This document shows positions 62,011 to 64,000 of a stretch of 64,000 nucleotides of DNA, piece after piece. How positions within the stretch are numbered: position 1 is the stretch's first letter; every line of letters begins with the position of its first letter. Both the position numbers and the translations under genes were made by a program. Origin of the DNA: Streptomyces pristinaespiralis (GTDB taxonomy: Bacteria; Actinomycetota; Actinomycetes; Streptomycetales; Streptomycetaceae); the NCBI RefSeq assembly GCF_001278075.1, contig NZ_CP011340.1, positions 6,879,501 through 6,943,500 of the forward strand, read 5' to 3'. The notes under the pieces are model-generated. The model was not told where the DNA came from and did no database searches. It saw only the letters and a list, made by a program, of their open reading frames with translations.

Positions 62011-62014
<4 letters not shown>

Positions 62015-62913
62015 GCACGACCAGGAAGCACACCGCGCTGCCCAAGGCCCAGATCCTCATCGAGGCCCTGCCGTGGCTGACCCGCCACAACGGAAAGACC
62101 GTCGTCATCAAGTTCGGCGGCAACGCCATGATCGACGAGGACCTGAAGGCGGCCTTCGCCCAGGACGTCGTCTTCCTCCGGCACGCCGGCCTCAAGCCGG
62201 TCGTCGTGCACGGCGGCGGCCCGCAGATCTCCGCGGCGCTCGACCAGCACGGCCTGGTCAGCGAGTTCAAGGCGGGACTGCGGGTCACCACCCCGGAGGC
62301 GATGGACGTCGTACGGATGGTGCTCGCCGGGCAGGTCCAGCGCGAACTGGTCGGCCTGCTCAACCAGCACGGCCCGTTCGCCGTCGGCCTCACCGGCGAG
62401 GACGCCCACACCATCACCGCGACCAAGCACCAGCCGCAGATCGACGGCGAGTTCGTCGACATCGGCCGGGTCGGCGAGATCACCGAGATCGACACCGGCG
62501 CCATCACGGCGCTCCTCGCCGACGGCCGGATCCCGGTCATCTCCTCGATCGCTCGCTCACAGGACGACGGACATGTCTACAACGTCAATGCTGATACGGC
62601 GGCTGCGGCACTCGCTGCGGCGCTGGGCGCAGAGACCCTGATGGTCCTCACCGACGTCGAGGGCCTCTACGAGGACTGGCCCGACAGCGACGAGGTGATC
62701 AGCCGGCTCACCGCCACCCAGCTGGAGAAGCTGCTGCCCGAACTGTCCAGCGGCATGGTGCCCAAGATGGAGGGCTGCCTGCACGCCGTGCGCAACGGGG
62801 TCAACACCGCGCGTGTGATCGACGGCCGGGTCCAGCACTCGATCCTGCTGGAGATCTTCACGGACGAAGGCATCGGCACCATGGTCGTGCCCGACGTACA
62901 GGGGGAAGCGTGA
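62011..62913 (+). CDS. argB: N-acetylglutamate kinase
   Basis: A 300-residue amino-acid kinase that phosphorylates N-acetylglutamate. Key blocks: [10 protein letters not shown] (ATP phosphates), [11 protein letters not shown] (acetylglutamate), [18 protein letters not shown] and [11 protein letters not shown]. The N-terminal helix ([21 protein letters not shown]) matches the extra helix of arginine-sensitive hexameric enzymes, so feedback inhibition by arginine is likely. It overlaps argJ by 4 bases (ATGA). Confidence 0.98.
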
Positions 62914-64000
62914 GCAGCACCGGGAACGAGCAGCTCGCCCAGCGGTGGCAGGGCGTCATGTCCGACAACTACGGCACGCCGAAACTGTCGCTGGTCAGCG
63001 GAGAGGGCTCCAAGGTCCGGGACGCGGACGGCACCGAGTACACCGACTTCGTCGGCGGCATCGCGGTCAACGCGCTCGGCCACGCCCATCCCGCCGTCGT
63101 CGAGGCCGTCACCCGCCAGATCTCCCGCCTGGGCCACGTCTCCAACCTGTACGTCGCGGAACCGCCGGTCGCCCTCGCCGAGCGACTGCTCCAGCTGTTC
63201 GGCCGGCCGGGCAGGGTCTACTTCGCCAACTCGGGCGCCGAGGCCAACGAAGCCGCCTTCAAGATCGGCCGGCTGACCGGCCGCTCGCACATGGTGGCCA
63301 CCACCGGAGGATTCCACGGACGCACGATGGGCGCCCTGGCGCTCACCGGGCAGCCCGCGAAGCAGGAGCCCTTCCTGCCCCTGCCGTCGGACGTCACGCA
63401 CGTCCCGTACGGCGACGCGGAGGCGCTGCGCGCCGCGGTCACCGAGGACACCGCCTTCGTGATCATCGAGCCGATCCAGGGCGAGAACGGCGTGGTCGTG
63501 CCGCCCAAGGGCTACCTCGAGGCCGCCCGGGAGATCACCCGTGCCACCGGCACGCTGCTCGTCCTCGACGAGGTCCAGACCGGCATCGGACGTACCGGGC
63601 ACTGGTTCGAGCACCAGGCCCACCAGGGCGTGGAGCCCGACATCGTCACCCTGGCCAAGGGCCTCGGTGGCGGACTGCCCATCGGCGCGACCGTCGTCTT
63701 CGGTGCGGCGGCGGAGCTGCTGAAGCCCGGCCACCACGGCACCACGTTCGGCGGGAACCCGGTCGCGTGCGCGGCGGGACTCGCGGTCCTCGACACCCTC
63801 GCGGCCGACGGCGCCCTCGACACCGTCAAGCGGCTGGGCGAGAAGCTGCGCGACGAAATCGAGGGTCTCGGTCATCCGCTGGTCTCCCACGTCCGCGGCA
63901 GCGGCCTGCTGCTGGGTATCGTGCTCACCGGGCCCCTCGCACCGAAGGTGCAGCAGGCGGCCCAGGATGCGGGCTTCCTGGTGAACGCCCCCGCGCCCGA
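62910..64000 (+). CDS. argD: N-acetylornithine aminotransferase, 3' end outside the window
   Basis: The first 363 residues of a class III aminotransferase are visible. It has the cofactor block [32 protein letters not shown] and [11 protein letters not shown]; the PLP lysine is in [13 protein letters not shown]. It converts N-acetylglutamate semialdehyde to N-acetylornithine with glutamate as donor. GTG 62910 overlaps the argB stop (GTGA). The frame runs to the end of the window without a stop, so the C-terminus of about 40 residues is missing. Confidence 0.96.
   Translation, partial: MSSTGNEQLAQRWQGVMSDNYGTPKLSLVSGEGSKVRDADGTEYTDFVGGIAVNALGHAHPAVVEAVTRQISRLGHVSNLYVAEPPVALAERLLQLFGRPGRVYFANSGAEANEAAFKIGRLTGRSHMVATTGGFHGRTMGALALTGQPAKQEPFLPLPSDVTHVPYGDAEALRAAVTEDTAFVIIEPIQGENGVVVPPKGYLEAAREITRATGTLLVLDEVQTGIGRTGHWFEHQAHQGVEPDIVTLAKGLGGGLPIGATVVFGAAAELLKPGHHGTTFGGNPVACAAGLAVLDTLAADGALDTVKRLGEKLRDEIEGLGHPLVSHVRGSGLLLGIVLTGPLAPKVQQAAQDAGFLVNAPAP

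Overview
The window looks like a core-chromosome stretch of a Streptomyces species or a close relative. GC content is very high, third codon positions are almost always G or C, GTG and TTG starts are common, and many genes overlap as GTGA or ATGA. Several genes have a -10 hexamer only 5-8 bases before the start codon, the layout of leaderless actinobacterial mRNAs. From memory, and not checked, the gene order from the betaine transporter to the arginine genes matches the S. coelicolor SCO1621-SCO1577 neighbourhood.

Layout. 1-3.3 kb: truncated membrane protein, MerR regulator, siderophore-interacting flavoprotein behind an iron box, and a 5'-3' exonuclease. 3.5-7.4 kb: glycine-betaine/proline ABC transporter whose permease is fused to two tandem substrate-binding domains. 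7.5-11 kb: XRE-cupin regulator, BtuF-like metal/cofactor-binding protein, TDT-family transporter and its divergent LysR regulator. 11.2-18 kb: an ethanolamine/polyamine-type catabolic cluster (amidotransferase, permease, FadR-like regulator, glutamine-synthetase-like ligase of the GlnA4 type, aldehyde dehydrogenase, SDR) with two matching GGT-N10-ACC operator candidates. 18-24.5 kb: DUF2510 protein, PLP-fold III enzyme, a mycosin-like protease with a membrane-anchored proline-rich partner, SseB-like and DUF1844 proteins. 24.5-32.4 kb: infC-rpmI-rplT with structured leader and spacers and an apparent AUC start for infC, an rRNA/tRNA methyltransferase, a PAS histidine kinase and pheST. 32.4-45 kb: dispersed palindromic repeat, NsdA-like TPR regulator, NUDIX, hydroxyacyl-CoA dehydrogenase, exported glycosidase-like protein, DMT exporter/MocR pair, a roughly 1 kb GC-rich repeat array, a histidine-phosphatase homologue without its catalytic histidines, a DUF2079 membrane protein, and a LysR effector domain lacking HTH that faces a DUF5997 gene. 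45-59.8 kb: accessory-looking region with an LRV fragment, LysR/DMT pair, barstar-like protein, His-rich methyltransferase, XRE-cupin/MFS pair, TetR/DMT operon, a 1359-residue beta-propeller protein with a small membrane partner, and a frameshifted hydrolase. 59.8-64 kb: argC-argJ-argB-argD behind a promoter covered by two ARG boxes; argD runs off the right end.

How it works together. The conserved blocks are housekeeping: translation initiation and ribosome assembly, phenylalanyl-tRNA synthesis, arginine biosynthesis, osmolyte uptake and amine-nitrogen catabolism. Most accessory genes are divergent regulator/transporter pairs with visible palindromic operators. No prophage, intact insertion sequence, CRISPR array, tRNA, rRNA or large secondary-metabolite cluster was seen. 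The best candidates for something undescribed are the beta-propeller/small membrane protein pair, the orphan mycosin pair, the HTH-less LysR-like protein with a basic tail, and the intergenic repeat array.
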